Made by a program: the position numbers and the translations under genes. This document shows positions 37,743-50,500 of a DNA stretch of 64,000 nt, piece by piece. The notes under the pieces are model-generated. The model had not been told where the DNA came from. It saw nothing but the letters and a program-made list of their open reading frames with translations, and searched no databases. Numbering within the stretch: the stretch's first letter is position 1; each line of letters opens with the position of its first letter. This stretch comes from Hyphomicrobiales bacterium (GTDB lineage Bacteria; Pseudomonadota; Alphaproteobacteria; Rhizobiales; TMED25). The stretch spans positions 1 to 64,000 of the forward strand of contig JAQWOP010000015.1 of NCBI GenBank assembly GCA_029245795.1. The letters are read 5' to 3'.

Positions 37743-39191
37743 TCATAAATTTAAAATTGTTTTAACTGCCTGTTGATCTGAGAAAAATATTTTTGCATCT
37801 TTATAAAGCATATAATCTTCATGTCCTTTTCCACAAATTATAAGATTATCACCTCTTTTTAATTTAGTAATTGCATATTTGATAGCTTCGAATCTATCAG
37901 GTATTTCAATAAAATTATCTGTATCTATCATTAGTTGGTCACGAATATTTTTTGGATCTTCATATCTTGGATTATCATCAGTAACTATAACAAGATTAGC
38001 AAAATATTTTGCAATATCTCTCATTAATTTTCTTTTTCCCTTATCACGGTCACCTCCTGCGCCAAAAACTAATATTAGATTATTTTTTGTTATTAATCTC
38101 AAAGACTCTAGAACGGATTTCATAGCTGAGGGTGTATGTGCATAATCAACATAGATATCTATATATTTATCCTTTGAAGCAACAAATTCTAACCTTCCAG
38201 TTATATCCTTTAGGGAAACCAAATCCATCAAGCTATCTATTAAAGACACTCGACTATCAATAGACGATACACAAGCTGCAATTACTGCATTAATGGATTG
38301 AAACAATGCAAAGAAGGGAGTTTCAATATTAAGTGACTTATCATCAATATTAATTTTTAAATTAATTTTCTTATCAATAGATCTGCTAACTTCTAGTATA
38401 TTTATAGTAGAATGAGATTTGCCAATAGTAATTAATCGCTTTGATTGAATGTCGTTAATAAAACTATGGTACCTTTTCTGAATACCAAGTAAATTCATAA
38501 CTACTGTACTGTCTTCCTTGATTAACTCTAAAAATAATCTTTTTTTCGTATTTAAATATTGTTGCATATTCTTGTGATAATCTAAATGATCTCGTGAAAA
38601 ACTTACAAATGCAGCCCCACTCAATTTAATATTATCAATTCTATGTTGATCTAATCCGTGACTAGATGCTTCAATTATAACATTATTACAATCTCTGATT
38701 GCCAATTGATTAAGCTGCTTATGAAGACTGATAGGGTCAGGGGTGGTTAATGTAGAATCTAATTTAATTTTCGAATTACCTAATGTTCCTATCGAAGCTG
38801 ATGGGATACCACTTTGTTCCCATATTTGTTCCGTAAATTTTGCAACTGATGTTTTGCCGTTAGTTCCAGTGATAGCAGCTATAGTTTTTGGCTGATTTGG
38901 AAAAAATCTTGAGCTAATAAAAGATAATTCTTTTCTCACAGAATCTACCTTTATAATTGGAATTATATTTTTTATATTTTTATTATTAAAGGTTGAGGAT
39001 AGGATTACCGCAGCGGCTCCCTTATCGATCGCTTGATTTATATATTTTATTGCCACGGATGGTTTTTTTTCTAATAAAAAAAAAATATCACCTTTATTAA
39101 CTTTTCGGCTATCAATAGAAATCCCACTTACATCGTTAGGTAATCCGTAATAGCTAATTTCTTTGTTATTAAGCAATTGTTTCTTAGTCAT
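37743..39191 (-). CDS. murE: UDP-N-acetylmuramoyl-L-alanyl-D-glutamate--2,6-diaminopimelate ligase
   Basis: AITGTNGKTSVAKFTEQIWEQ, VTDDNPRYEDP. Confidence 0.95.
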   Translation of the reverse strand: MTKKQLLNNKEISYYGLPNDVSGISIDSRKVNKGDIFFLLEKKPSVAIKYINQAIDKGAAAVILSSTFNNKNIKNIIPIIKVDSVRKELSFISSRFFPNQPKTIAAITGTNGKTSVAKFTEQIWEQSGIPSASIGTLGNSKIKLDSTLTTPDPISLHKQLNQLAIRDCNNVIIEASSHGLDQHRIDNIKLSGAAFVSFSRDHLDYHKNMQQYLNTKKRLFLELIKEDSTVVMNLLGIQKRYHSFINDIQSKRLITIGKSHSTINILEVSRSIDKKINLKINIDDKSLNIETPFFALFQSINAVIAACVSSIDSRVSLIDSLMDLVSLKDITGRLEFVASKDKYIDIYVDYAHTPSAMKSVLESLRLITKNNLILVFGAGGDRDKGKRKLMRDIAKYFANLVIVTDDNPRYEDPKNIRDQLMIDTDNFIEIPDRFEAIKYAITKLKRGDNLIICGKGHEDYMLYKDAKIFFSDQQAVKTILNL

Positions 39192-39197
39192 TTTCTT

Positions 39198-40844
39198 CTA
39201 ATTATATAAATTCAGATTAGATGCAATAGTAATTTGCTCAAAGTCATGGATGGTATCCAATTCCGATGGAACAATATCAAGCATTGGCGCTATTCTGGTT
39301 ACAATATTTGAAAATGTTGGTGCAACATTATAGCCAGCTGTTGCGTACCCATAAGTCTCCTCTATACCCTCTGGCTCATCTAAAAGAATAAATAGTATGT
39401 ACTCAGGATCATTAATGGGAAAAGCACCAAGAAATGTTGTTCGATTTTTATCCGAGTCATACTTTTCTGCTGTCCCAGTCTTCCCTCCAACCAAAATGCC
39501 CTCAACTGCTGCCTTACCTCCTGAACCATTAAGAACATTTAGATACATTAATTTTTTTATTTTATCGCTTGTTGTAGGATCAATAACTTGATTATAATTA
39601 ATAATTTCATTTTTATTTTTTTTAAGGAAAGTTGGGTTTATTAACCTACCACCATTAACGAGACTCGCCCCTGCTACGGCCGCATGTAAGGGGGTGATTG
39701 CAATACCATGGCCATATGAAATAGTCATGGTATTAAGTTCTTTCCAATCTTTATCTTCTGGAACTAAATTTTTTGGAGGGTCTGGCAATTCCGAATCAAT
39801 CTTATCCATAAACCCTAGTTTCTTTAGAAAAGATTTGTGATAATCAACACCAAAATCAGCAGCCATTTTTGCAGCGCCAATATTTGAAGAATATATAAAT
39901 ATTTCTTCAACTGTTAATTCACGGTTCTTCGCATGAAAATCGCTAATCGAATGCCTGCCAATTTTAATTGGATTAGTTGCATCATATATTGTATCCAAAT
40001 CAACAACTCCACTATCTAGTGCCATTGCGGCGGTAAATGCCTTAAATGTTGAACCAATTTCATATACTGCCATGGTCACTCTATTTATATTCTCAGGTTT
40101 TAATGCATCTTTGGGATAGTGTGGATCAAAATCAGGCAATGATGTCATACTAATTACTTCTCCAGTATCAACATTCATTAAAATCCCAGCTGCCCCCTTT
40201 GCCGAATACTTTTTCATTGATTTCAATAATTCATCGCGCATTGCGTGGCTGACCTCAAGATCCATAGATAAATGAATACCTTCTTTCATTTCTTCATTAA
40301 AATTTTGATCAATATATTTTTCAATACCTGTTTGTCCTTTATTGTCTATATTAATATAACCAATAACATTAGATAACGTGTTAGCTGCACTATAAAATCG
40401 CTTTGTCTCATCTATGAATTGAACTCCAGGTATTCCTAAATTATGAATTCTTTCTCTTTCATTTGGAGTAACTCCTCTTTTTAACCATACAAATTTCCTA
40501 TCATTCAATATTTTATTTTCTAAATCTTCACGATAAAGATTTGGAATAGCCACTAATAATCTATCAATAACATCGTCTTTGTTTGACAGGATTGAGGGTC
40601 TTATGGCAACAGATGAAATGTCTATATTTAAAGCTACTAAATTAGCATTTCTATCATAAATCAGTGGCCTTTCAATCTGATGATTGTTTTGTTTTAGCAT
40701 CCTATTATCTGAGTCATAAGAAATAGTTGCTAAATAAAAAAGCTTGGCTGATAGAACAAAAAATCCTAGAAAGAAACACAAAGATAGGAATCTTATTCTT
40801 ATCTGAATTCTATTGATTTTTCTAATGTCTATTCCTGAAAACAT
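39198..40844 (-). CDS. ftsI: peptidoglycan transpeptidase PBP3/FtsI
   Basis: YEIGSTFKAFTAAMAL (SxxK), SSN, GGKTGTAEKYD (KTG). Confidence 0.96.
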   Translation of the reverse strand: MFSGIDIRKINRIQIRIRFLSLCFFLGFFVLSAKLFYLATISYDSDNRMLKQNNHQIERPLIYDRNANLVALNIDISSVAIRPSILSNKDDVIDRLLVAIPNLYREDLENKILNDRKFVWLKRGVTPNERERIHNLGIPGVQFIDETKRFYSAANTLSNVIGYINIDNKGQTGIEKYIDQNFNEEMKEGIHLSMDLEVSHAMRDELLKSMKKYSAKGAAGILMNVDTGEVISMTSLPDFDPHYPKDALKPENINRVTMAVYEIGSTFKAFTAAMALDSGVVDLDTIYDATNPIKIGRHSISDFHAKNRELTVEEIFIYSSNIGAAKMAADFGVDYHKSFLKKLGFMDKIDSELPDPPKNLVPEDKDWKELNTMTISYGHGIAITPLHAAVAGASLVNGGRLINPTFLKKNKNEIINYNQVIDPTTSDKIKKLMYLNVLNGSGGKAAVEGILVGGKTGTAEKYDSDKNRTTFLGAFPINDPEYILFILLDEPEGIEETYGYATAGYNVAPTFSNIVTRIAPMLDIVPSELDTIHDFEQITIASNLNLYN

Positions 40845-40906
40845 TCAATATTATTTATGCCATGTTCTATTTATGATAGAATATTATCTATCAGTATTGC
40901 TCTGTT

Positions 40907-41251
40907 CTAATTAGCATCTGTTGAATATCCAATTAATGACCTTTTAACAAGTTCATCCATTACTTTATTTGCTGGTTTTATTGGTATATCCTCAATTTTT
41001 CCTATTTGCGATACCTTTATTGGCTCTAAAATTAAATTAAAATTCTGAGATAAAGTTTGAATTCTATCTGGCTGTGATAGTAAACTCAGTTCCGCCTCTA
41101 AGGTTTGAATAGAAGATTTTTCGTTTTTAATTAGATCTTTAATTTCTAAAATTTGTTTTGAAATATTCTTACTATCATAGCTGACAATATATAAAACAAG
41201 TGACGCTATTATGCTTAAAATAAGTATAGTTGAGTATATTAATCTTGTCAT
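40907..41251 (-). CDS. ftsL: FtsL-like cell division protein
   Basis: Short bitopic protein with TM and coiled coil between rsmH and ftsI. Confidence 0.75.
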   Translation of the reverse strand: MTRLIYSTILILSIIASLVLYIVSYDSKNISKQILEIKDLIKNEKSSIQTLEAELSLLSQPDRIQTLSQNFNLILEPIKVSQIGKIEDIPIKPANKVMDELVKRSLIGYSTDAN

Positions 41252-42291
41252 CTTAGCTCACTTAATATTTTATCGTATTTATTTGTACTATAAATATCTA
41301 AATTTTCTCTAAAGATAGCCTTTGTTCTTTGAATACATCTTAATTTTGCCGACCTTGATCTGGGATTTTCTAATATTTCAGAATTTGTTGGTTTCAAGAA
41401 TTTCTTATTTGGATACATAAATAGTTTTTCATCTATATTGGATCTTTCTGGGTAATATCGCGAGACTCCCATATTTTGTCCCGTTAAATCATCAAATATA
41501 TTCTTAACTATACGATCTTCAATGGAATGAAATGTAATTATTACAACTCGACCTTCAGTATTTATATATCTTGCAATATTAGGTAATACAGAAATGATTT
41601 CTTCTAATTCTTGATTTATCAAGATTCTTATTGCTTGAAAAGTACGAGTTGATGGATGAATATATTTACCTTTTTGTTTTCTATAGGACCAACCAATAGA
41701 TTTCTCAATAATTTCACTAAGCTGATAGGTGCTTTCAATTTTTTTATTTTTTCTGTGCTCACATATTTTCTTCGCAACAATTTTTGAATGTCTTTCTTCC
41801 CCAAAATCTCTAATTACTATAGCTAGATTTTCTTCTTTCAGCTTATTTACCACATCAGACGCGGTAATACCTTTATTGGCCATCCGCATATCTAATGGAC
41901 CATCTTTTTGAAATGAAAAACCTCTTTTTGGGTTATCTAGTTGTAGAGAAGAAATTCCTAAATCAAGTAATACACCATCAACTTTTTTATTTAAATTTTG
42001 ATCTAGTATATCCGGAATCTCACTAAAAGACTGATTATAAAATTTTATTCTCTTTGGGAACTTTTCTTTTAATTCCTTACCAATCTCAATTGATTTTATA
42101 TCTCGATCGATAGCTAATAAATTACACTGACAAGAATCTAATATAGCTTTTGAGTGCCCACCTCCACCAAAGGTGCCGTCTACATAAACATTTCCTCCTC
42201 TTAATGCTAATATATCAAGCACCTCTCTTAGCATAACAGGTACATGATGAGATGGTCCGCCAGTAGAGCTTGTTCTACTAATCATCATCAA
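41248..42291 (-). CDS. rsmH: 16S rRNA m4C1402 methyltransferase
   Basis: HVPVMLREVLDILALRGGNVYVDGTFGGGGHSKAIL, RVVIITFHSIEDRIVKN. Confidence 0.96.
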   Translation of the reverse strand: MMMISRTSSTGGPSHHVPVMLREVLDILALRGGNVYVDGTFGGGGHSKAILDSCQCNLLAIDRDIKSIEIGKELKEKFPKRIKFYNQSFSEIPDILDQNLNKKVDGVLLDLGISSLQLDNPKRGFSFQKDGPLDMRMANKGITASDVVNKLKEENLAIVIRDFGEERHSKIVAKKICEHRKNKKIESTYQLSEIIEKSIGWSYRKQKGKYIHPSTRTFQAIRILINQELEEIISVLPNIARYINTEGRVVIITFHSIEDRIVKNIFDDLTGQNMGVSRYYPERSNIDEKLFMYPNKKFLKPTNSEILENPRSRSAKLRCIQRTKAIFRENLDIYSTNKYDKILSELR

Positions 42292-42746
42292 ATACCTCTA
42301 TTTTTTTTACTCAATAAGAGTCTTTGCTCCTTTACTTTTTTTTGAGCCTGCTGAAGGTAATTTTCAAATTTAACAGGTTCCCAAATTTGAAATTTCTCTC
42401 CCAAACCAACAAATACAACTTCATCTTTAATTTGTGCATGATCAATCAAAGCATCACTCAATATTACGCGTCCATCATTATCTATTTTTAATTCTTCAGA
42501 TAAGCCAAAAAGTGCAGTGGATAGATAATCCCTCTCATCTGAATAAGGATCGAGATTGTCCATGAGAGCATAAATTTCTTTTGATAAATTTTCTCCACCG
42601 GCATCAATTGCTTGCGCATCAAGTGAAGGGTAACAAAACATCTTTTGAGAAACATCCTTAAGAAGAATATTTCTAAATTGAGCTGGAATTGAAACCCGGC
42701 CTTTGACATCAATCTTGTTTTTAAATCTAGATAAAAATAAATGCAT
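42288..42746 (-). CDS. mraZ: transcriptional regulator MraZ
   Basis: Paired SpoVT/AbrB-like domains, NKIDVKGRVSIPAQFR, LKIDNDGRVILSDALI; first gene of dcw cluster. Confidence 0.95.
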   Translation of the reverse strand: MHLFLSRFKNKIDVKGRVSIPAQFRNILLKDVSQKMFCYPSLDAQAIDAGGENLSKEIYALMDNLDPYSDERDYLSTALFGLSEELKIDNDGRVILSDALIDHAQIKDEVVFVGLGEKFQIWEPVKFENYLQQAQKKVKEQRLLLSKKNRGI

Positions 42747-42759
42747 AATAAATCCATTA

Positions 42760-42803
42760 ATGGGTCCTTATGGGATACCATGGTATTTAATGGAAGTCAA
42801 TGG
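42760..42803 (-). promoter_or_regulatory. putative MraZ operator, five ATGG direct repeats at 10-bp spacing
   Basis: Plus strand ATGGgtcctt ATGGgatacc ATGGtattta ATGGaagtca ATGG, starts at 42760/70/80/90/800, 14 bp upstream of mraZ ATG. Confidence 0.85.
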
Positions 42804-42832
42804 TTTTTTAATACTTTATTAACCAAATAATA

Positions 42833-43173
42833 ATGCTAGATGGCCTATAAGCCGGGTTCTGTGTTAATATGATCATTCATCTAGGTCACAAGTTGCCTTA
42901 TGACTCAAGCGACCTACCCAGATGGTATAAAGCGAAGGACTTCACCACCTCTATTTGGTCTTGCTCCCAGTGGGGTTTACAATGCCATTAATGTTACCAC
43001 TAATGCGGTGCGCTCTTACCGCACCTTTTCACCCTTACCATAATATTTCAATGGCGGTACACTTTCTGTTGCACTTTCCCTAAAGTTTCCTTCGCCGGAT
43101 GTTATCCGGCACTGTTCCTCCGTGGAGCCCGGACTTTCCTCTATTTGCATAGCGATCATCCAGCCATCTAGCA
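42833..43173 (-). ncRNA. rnpB: RNase P RNA (bacterial class A)
   Basis: Minus strand GAGGAAAGTCCGGGCTCCACGGAGGAACAGTGCCGGATAAC...GGGTAGGTCGCTTGAG...AACCCGGCTTATAGGCCATCTAGC; complementary ends. Confidence 0.96.
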
Positions 43174-43209
43174 TTCAATACAAATACTATAAATAGAGGT
43201 TGCTGTCTA

Positions 43210-43944
43210 CTAAGCAACTCGTGCTTCATTAAACTGACTATGAATATCGAGAAGGATATCCTTTGTTGAAATATCGATTAATCCATTAACTCTTGATGAT
43301 CTCCAATGCCTTTGAAATGCCCTAATTACTCGTATCGTATCATCATCAAATTTATTTGTTATATTTAACTCATAACCAATGTTTTTTAGCATCTGTTGAA
43401 TATCTTCAATAAAAAATTGATTATCCTCTCGGGGAATTAATCTTGAATAATTATAAGAATCACGATTTGAGAATACACCAATACCTTCCATAAATAGGGT
43501 TTGCCATGGGAATCTTTTGCCTGGATCAATTTTTCTATTAACAGAAACATCAGAATGCCCTATAACATTATGATATTTAATATTGCATTCATTCATTAAA
43601 AATTTTATCAGGTAAATTAGTGATTCAAGTTGGTCCTTCAAAAAATCTTCATCACCCGAATTGTGGATTTCTATACCAATAGATGCTGAGTTTATATCCT
43701 TATTACCATTCCAATAAGATTTACCAGCATGCCAAGCGCGGTATTTAATGTCTACAAAAGAATATATTTTTCCATCATAATCTATTACATAATGAGAACT
43801 TACCTTTGAGGAAGATTTCTCAAACCATTTACAGATATCTGAGAATGGAGCCTTAACTCCTGTGTAATGTATAATAATATATTCTAATGCTGAAGATAAA
43901 TTACGCTCATTAAAATTAGGTGATTTATATTTATGACTTATCAT
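43210..43944 (-). CDS. N-acetylmuramoyl-L-alanine amidase (AmiD/AmpD type) with C-terminal PG-binding-like domain
   Basis: IIIHYTGV, SSHYVIDYDGKIYSFVDIKYRAWHAGKSYW, NVIGHSDVSVNRKIDPGKRFPW. Confidence 0.9.
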   Translation of the reverse strand: MISHKYKSPNFNERNLSSALEYIIIHYTGVKAPFSDICKWFEKSSSKVSSHYVIDYDGKIYSFVDIKYRAWHAGKSYWNGNKDINSASIGIEIHNSGDEDFLKDQLESLIYLIKFLMNECNIKYHNVIGHSDVSVNRKIDPGKRFPWQTLFMEGIGVFSNRDSYNYSRLIPREDNQFFIEDIQQMLKNIGYELNITNKFDDDTIRVIRAFQRHWRSSRVNGLIDISTKDILLDIHSQFNEARVA

Positions 43945-44027
43945 TTATATAAAAATTTCTATAATAAATATTATTTAGTATAATCATTTGTTATCAGTTA
44001 GAAACAAGTAATATCATTATATATAAT

Positions 44028-47000
44028 ATGAATAAGAAAAATTGGAATTTTTGGGTTGATAAAGGAGGTACATTTACTGATATTATTGCGCTCTCGCCAA
44101 AAAAAGATATTTATCTCGAAAAAATATTATCTAACTCAAAAAACCATTATGACGATCCAATATCTTATGGAATTCAATCTATAATAAATAGAAGTTATGA
44201 AGAAAATGATCAAATAGATAATATTACAATTGGTACCACAGTTGCTACAAATTCAATACTAGAAAGAACTGGTCAAAAAACTCTGTTGATTGTCTCTAAA
44301 GGTTTCAAAGACAGCCAATTAATTAAATACCAAAACAGAGAACAAATATTTGAATTAAATATCAAAAAAACTCGACCTTTGTATTCTGATGTTATTGAGA
44401 TAGATGAACGAATCTCATCTGAGGGAATTGATATTATTGCCCCAGATTGGGAAAAAATAGAAAATAAGATAGAAAAGATCACAAAAAGAAACTTTTCATC
44501 AATTTGCGTTAGCCTCATCCATGGCTGGAAATTTCCAAAAAACGAATTGAAAATGTATAAAATTCTCAGCAAACTTGGTTATAAGAATATAACACTTGGT
44601 CATGAGATTTCTCAAACAATTAAATATATTAGGCGAACTAATAGCTCGATCATAAACGCATACGTTGATCCTGTTATTAGAGAAGACGTGAGGAAACTGA
44701 AAGAGAAACTAATGATCAATAAAAATAAAATTGATCTTAAATATATGCAATCGAATGGAGGTCTTTCTGATGAAAAAAATTTTAAAGGAATAAATTCAAT
44801 TCTCTCAGGACCAGCTGGAGGTGTAATGGGAGCAATTGCTGTAGCAAAAGCTTCAAATTCTTTAAAAATTATAACATTTGATATGGGTGGGACTTCAACA
44901 GATGTATCTCATTACTCAGGTCAAATAGAATATCAGAATGAAAAAAATATTGATCATCATTTATTACAAGTTCCAATGATTGACATTGAAACAGTAGCAT
45001 CAGGTGGTGGTTCTATTTTAGAATATAATAATTCAAGAATGACTGTGGGATCAAAATCTGCTGGATCAAATCCTGGACCTATGTGCTATGGGAAAGGAGG
45101 TCCGCTTACTATAACAGATGCTAATTTATATTTAGGAAGAATTTCTCAAACATACTTTCCAAAAATTTTTGGGGAAGATGGTAAATCACCTCTAAATAAA
45201 GATTTAGTAATTAAAAACTTTCAGATTTTGAGAAATAAGATAGATAAAAATATTCCAATAGAAGAAATTGTGGATGGATACATAAGAATCTCTATTGAAA
45301 AAATGTGTAGAGCAATAAAACAAATTTCTACAAAAAGGGGTTTTAAGTTAGCAGGATACTCACTAGTTAGTTATGGAGGTGCAGGGGGGCAGCACGCATG
45401 CTTAATAGCAGATAATCTAAACATGGAAAGAATAATAATTAACCCTTTTTCAAGTTTCCTCTCTGCATATGGGTTAGCCAATTCATTACAAAAACACACG
45501 AACCAAAAAACATTATTATTGGAAATAACAAATAATAATATAAATAAAATAATAAAAACAATTGAGAAGTTAAAATTAAAAAATTCAATAAATTTTAAAA
45601 TACAAAAATTGAATCATAATATTATTATTTATCTTAAATATTTAGGTACTGAACAATCCCTCAGCATAAGAGTTAGAGAAGACGAATTATATGCAGATAA
45701 TATAATTAGAAAATTTGATAAAATACATAAAAAACTATTTGGATATGTCTCAAATAAGAAGATTATTATTGAAATGGTTCAATTGGAAACCACTTCATCA
45801 AGCAGAAAGAACCCTATAAAAAATACTCCGGTTATCCCAAATAAAAAAATAGGCGTAACAGATATTTATACTATGGGTAGTTGGAAAAAAGCTAACATAT
45901 ACGATATAGATACATTTGATCAAAGGAGAGATCTATCTGGACCCGCTATTCTATTAAATCAATATTCAACTGTTATTATTGAAGATGGATGGAAAGCAAA
46001 GAGGGATCAAGGCAATAATATTATTCTTTCAAAAAAGAAATATCTCAAAAACAAGAATATTCCCACAAACTCAAATGTTATGCTAGAGATATTCAATAAT
46101 TTATTTATGTCGGTAGCAGAAACTATGGGTGAAACACTGAAGCGAACAGCAGCGTCCGTTAATATAAAAGAAAGATTAGATTATTCATGTGCCGTATTTG
46201 ATAAAAGCGGAAATTTAGTAGCTAATGCACCTCATATACCAGTTCATTTAGGATCAATGGATGACTGTATAAAAAAACTTATACACGCTCAGAAAAAGAT
46301 GAATTATGGTGATGTGTTTATTAATAATTCTCCAAATTTCGGTGGAACTCATTTACCTGATATAACTTTAATCTCTCCAATTTTTTCGAGTAATAAAAAA
46401 GAAATAATTTTTTATTTAGCCACAAGAGGTCACCATCCTGATGTGGGCGGTATATACCCAGGATCAATGTCCCCAAAAGCCAAGATTCTAGAGGAAGAAG
46501 GAGTTATTTTTGAAAATATGAAAATACTATCCAAAAATAAGTTTGATATAGAAACTTTAAGACAGAAACTCTTAGATGCAAAATATCCGGCCAGAAGCCC
46601 CGAATTAAATTTACAAGATATTATTGCACAGATAGCAGCTAATAAAATAGGAGAGATAGAACTTAATAAAATTATCCATCAATATGGTTTTTCTATTGTT
46701 TATAGCCAAATGAAAAGAATAAGAAAAAATGCCAAAGAATGTGTACTAGAAGTCATAAAAACTATAGAACCTTCAAAATTTAGTGTAGCTATAGATAATA
46801 TCTTATTCAACCTGAGTATTGATTTTAATAAAAAAAAAAACAAGATCTGTTTCAATTTTATTGGATCAAGCCCAGAGCAACCTAATAATTTTAATGCCCC
46901 AATTCCAATTACAAAGGCTGTTATATTATATGTTTTGAGATGTCTTATTGATGCTGATATTCCTTTAAACTCAGGTATATTAGAGCCTGTTGATATACTT

Positions 47001-47591
47001 ACTGATAAAAATTCCTTATTAAACCCCTCCAACAATGCTGCGGTATCGGCAGGTAATGTTGAAATTAGTCAAGTAATTGCAAACTGTATTTTTGCAACTA
47101 TTGGTATCAAGGCATCTTGTCAATCAACGATGAACAACTTGATCTTTGGTAATAAAGATTTTCAGTATTATGAAACAATATGTGGCGGTCAGGGAGCAGG
47201 AAATTATTTTAATGGATGTGATGCCATTCAGACAAATATGACCAACTCAAAATTAACTGATCCTGAGGTTTTTGAAGAAATTTATCCGATTCTTTTAATT
47301 GAATTATCCATTAATTATGAAACAGGTGGTAAAGGAAAGTTTATTGGTGGAAGTGGAATTCGAAAGGTTTTTAAACTTAATACTTCCATGGATTGCTCAA
47401 TATTATCAAATAATAGATCTGTCCCTCCATTTGGCCTTAATGGCGGACAATCTGGCTCTATTGGAAAAAATTTCTTAATACGAAATGAAATCGAAATAGA
47501 ATTAGATGGCAACTGCCAAATTCAGCTCCAAAAGGATGACATATTGATTATTGAAACTCCATCTGGAGGTGGATATGGAAAATTAAGTTAG
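44028..47591 (+). CDS. 5-oxoprolinase / hydantoinase A-B fused protein
   Basis: [19 protein letters not shown] (HyuA-like) through a HyuB-like half ending [14 protein letters not shown]...[12 protein letters not shown]. Confidence 0.9.
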   Translation: MNKKNWNFWVDKGGTFTDIIALSPKKDIYLEKILSNSKNHYDDPISYGIQSIINRSYEENDQIDNITIGTTVATNSILERTGQKTLLIVSKGFKDSQLIKYQNREQIFELNIKKTRPLYSDVIEIDERISSEGIDIIAPDWEKIENKIEKITKRNFSSICVSLIHGWKFPKNELKMYKILSKLGYKNITLGHEISQTIKYIRRTNSSIINAYVDPVIREDVRKLKEKLMINKNKIDLKYMQSNGGLSDEKNFKGINSILSGPAGGVMGAIAVAKASNSLKIITFDMGGTSTDVSHYSGQIEYQNEKNIDHHLLQVPMIDIETVASGGGSILEYNNSRMTVGSKSAGSNPGPMCYGKGGPLTITDANLYLGRISQTYFPKIFGEDGKSPLNKDLVIKNFQILRNKIDKNIPIEEIVDGYIRISIEKMCRAIKQISTKRGFKLAGYSLVSYGGAGGQHACLIADNLNMERIIINPFSSFLSAYGLANSLQKHTNQKTLLLEITNNNINKIIKTIEKLKLKNSINFKIQKLNHNIIIYLKYLGTEQSLSIRVREDELYADNIIRKFDKIHKKLFGYVSNKKIIIEMVQLETTSSSRKNPIKNTPVIPNKKIGVTDIYTMGSWKKANIYDIDTFDQRRDLSGPAILLNQYSTVIIEDGWKAKRDQGNNIILSKKKYLKNKNIPTNSNVMLEIFNNLFMSVAETMGETLKRTAASVNIKERLDYSCAVFDKSGNLVANAPHIPVHLGSMDDCIKKLIHAQKKMNYGDVFINNSPNFGGTHLPDITLISPIFSSNKKEIIFYLATRGHHPDVGGIYPGSMSPKAKILEEEGVIFENMKILSKNKFDIETLRQKLLDAKYPARSPELNLQDIIAQIAANKIGEIELNKIIHQYGFSIVYSQMKRIRKNAKECVLEVIKTIEPSKFSVAIDNILFNLSIDFNKKKNKICFNFIGSSPEQPNNFNAPIPITKAVILYVLRCLIDADIPLNSGILEPVDILTDKNSLLNPSNNAAVSAGNVEISQVIANCIFATIGIKASCQSTMNNLIFGNKDFQYYETICGGQGAGNYFNGCDAIQTNMTNSKLTDPEVFEEIYPILLIELSINYETGGKGKFIGGSGIRKVFKLNTSMDCSILSNNRSVPPFGLNGGQSGSIGKNFLIRNEIEIELDGNCQIQLQKDDILIIETPSGGGYGKLS

Positions 47592-50500
47592 CTTTTTGTA
47601 ATAATCTTTAGCCAATGATTCATTTCTTCTTCATTCCAATTTTTTCTTCTTGCATAATCTTTAGCTTGGTCATATCCAATCTTTCCAACTCCGAAATATC
47701 TTGACTCTGGGTTACTAAAGTACATTCCACAGACTGAAGAAGCAGGCATTATTGCGCAAGACTCCGTTAGCGACATTCCAATCCTCTTTTCAGCTTCTAA
47801 TAGTCTAAATATAGTAATTTTTTCTGAATGATCTGGCTGAGCTGGGTATCCTGGAGCAGGCCTAATACCTGTATAATTCTCTTTTATTAATTCTGCATTG
47901 GTATAATTTTCATCTGGTACATAACCCCATAAAGATCTCCGAACTTTCTTATGAAAATACTCCGCTGTTGCTTCAGCAAACCTATCGCATATTGACTTTA
48001 ATAATATCGATTTATAATCATCATCTTGTAGGTTAAGTTCTCTATTAATTTGATCCTCATTTAAATCAATTGTCACTGCAAAGAGGCCAATATAATCATT
48101 TATATCAATCTCTGATGGAGCAATAAAATCAGAGAGTGCTAAATTCGCTCTTTTCCCATTCCTCACAATTTGTTGTCTTATAGTATGAAGAGTAGCTAAT
48201 TTCTTCATATTTTCTGGATTGAATACTTCTATATCATCCCCGTTGGAAGATGCAGGCCAAAAACCAATTAGTGCTTTTGATTCAATTAACTCTCTATCAA
48301 TAATCTCTTTTATAAGAGATTTTGCATCATTATATAAATCTGTAGCTACAGATCCATACTTTTCATCTTTTAAGATTTGAGGGTAAACTCCCCTCACTTC
48401 CCATGTATGAAAAAAAGGTGTCCAATCTATATAGTTAGATAATTCTAATAAATTTACTTTATGAAACTCTCTAATTCCTAGAAAAGATGGCTCAGTTAGA
48501 TTTGCTAATTCCCAATTTATTTTTAATTTATTGCCCCTTGCAGCATTTATTTTTTCAAGATTTCGCTTATTACTTTTATTTAAATAATCTACTCTAATGT
48601 TTTCATATTCGATTTTGGTTGCTTCTAACAGGTGATCTCTTTTCTTATCAGAAGTCAATTCCGACATTATTGAAGCAGCCTTACTAGCATCTAAAACATG
48701 AATTGCACTTTGGTTATCATAATTTGGAGAAATCTTTAGTGCGGTATGGACTTTACTGGTAGTGGCACCTCCAATTAGGATTGGAATATTTAATTTCTGT
48801 TTCTTAACTTCACTTGCCACATAGCACATTTCGTCTAAACTTGGGGTAATAAGTCCTGAAAGACCAATTGCATCAGCTTTCATTTCAATTGCAGTTTTTA
48901 TAATTCTTTCTGCAGGAACCATTACTCCAAGATCAACAACTTCAAAATTATTACATTGTAAAACTATTCCTACAATATTCTTTCCAATGTCGTGTACATC
49001 ACCTTTTACTGTTGCCATAATTATTTTACCACTCTTCGATGATGAGATGTCGCTATCACTTTCCATATATGGAAGAAGATATGATACAGCTTGTTTCATA
49101 ACTCTTGCACTTTTAACAACTTGAGGGAGAAACATTTTTCCTTCACCAAATAGATCACCCACTACGTTCATACCATTCATCAGCGGTCCTTCAATAACAG
49201 CAAGTGGCTCTTTTATCTTATTTCTGGCTATTTCAACATCTTCTTCAATAAAATCATTGATGCCATTAATCAATGCATAAGATAACCTTTCATTAATATC
49301 AAAGGTTCGCCATAGTAATTTATCCTTTATTTTTTTACTGGATTTATTTTGATATGAAAGAGATAACTCAAGCAGTTGTTCTGTTGCATTAGAATTAGTA
49401 TTTAGAATAACACTTTCACATAATTCTTTTAGATCAGCATCAATATCATCATAAATTGCAAGCTGACCAGCATTCACAATTCCCATATCCATACCTGCTT
49501 TTATTGCATGATATAGGAAAACAGAATGCATTGCTTCTCTGACAATATTATTGCCACGAAAAGAAAAAGAAAGATTGGAAACACCTCCAGAAATACTTGC
49601 AAGTGGCATTTCTTTTTTTAATAACTTACATACCTCGATATAAGATACTGCATAATTATTATGCTCTTCAATGCCGGTAGCAACTGCAAAAATATTTGGA
49701 TCAAATATGATATCTTGCGGATCAAAACCAACTTTTGATGTCAATATCTGAAATGCTCTCTTTAATATATCAAATTTACTCTTTGCTGATTCAGCTTGCC
49801 CTTTTTCATCAAATGCCATGATAACTACAGCGGCGCCATAAAGTTTAATATTTTTTGCGACCCTTATAAATTCTTCTTCACCTTCCTTCAAACTTATTGA
49901 ATTAACAATTGATTTACCTTGAATGCACTTTAGGCCAGCTTCTATCACACTCCATTTTGATGAATCGATCATAATGGGTACTTTGATAATATCTGGCTCA
50001 GAAGCTAAAAGATTTAAAAATTCTACCATTATCTCTTCTGAGTTAAGCAACCCCTCATCCATGTTTATATCAATAATTTGTGCACCATTTTCAATTTGTT
50101 CTTTGGCAACTTTTACTGCTTGCTCATAATTCCCATCCTGTATTAGCTTCTTAAATTTTATTGATCCAGTAACATTAGTTCTTTCTCCAATATTTATAAA
50201 ATTTATATTCTCTTCCTTATTAAATGCTTCAAGGCCAGATAATCTTAATATAGGTTTCTCCGCTTTATACATACGAGGTTTTATATTTTCTGTTATATCA
50301 GCGATATGTTTAATATGTTCCGGTGAAGTTCCACAACAACCTCCCACGATATTTAAAGCACCTTCTTTGGCAAATTCTTCAATTATATTCGCAGTTTCAT
50401 GAGGCATTTCATCATATTCCCCAAGCTCATTTGGTAATCCTGCATTTGGGTACGCTGATATTAATGTGTCAGCTATTCCCGATAACTCAATTATATGAGA

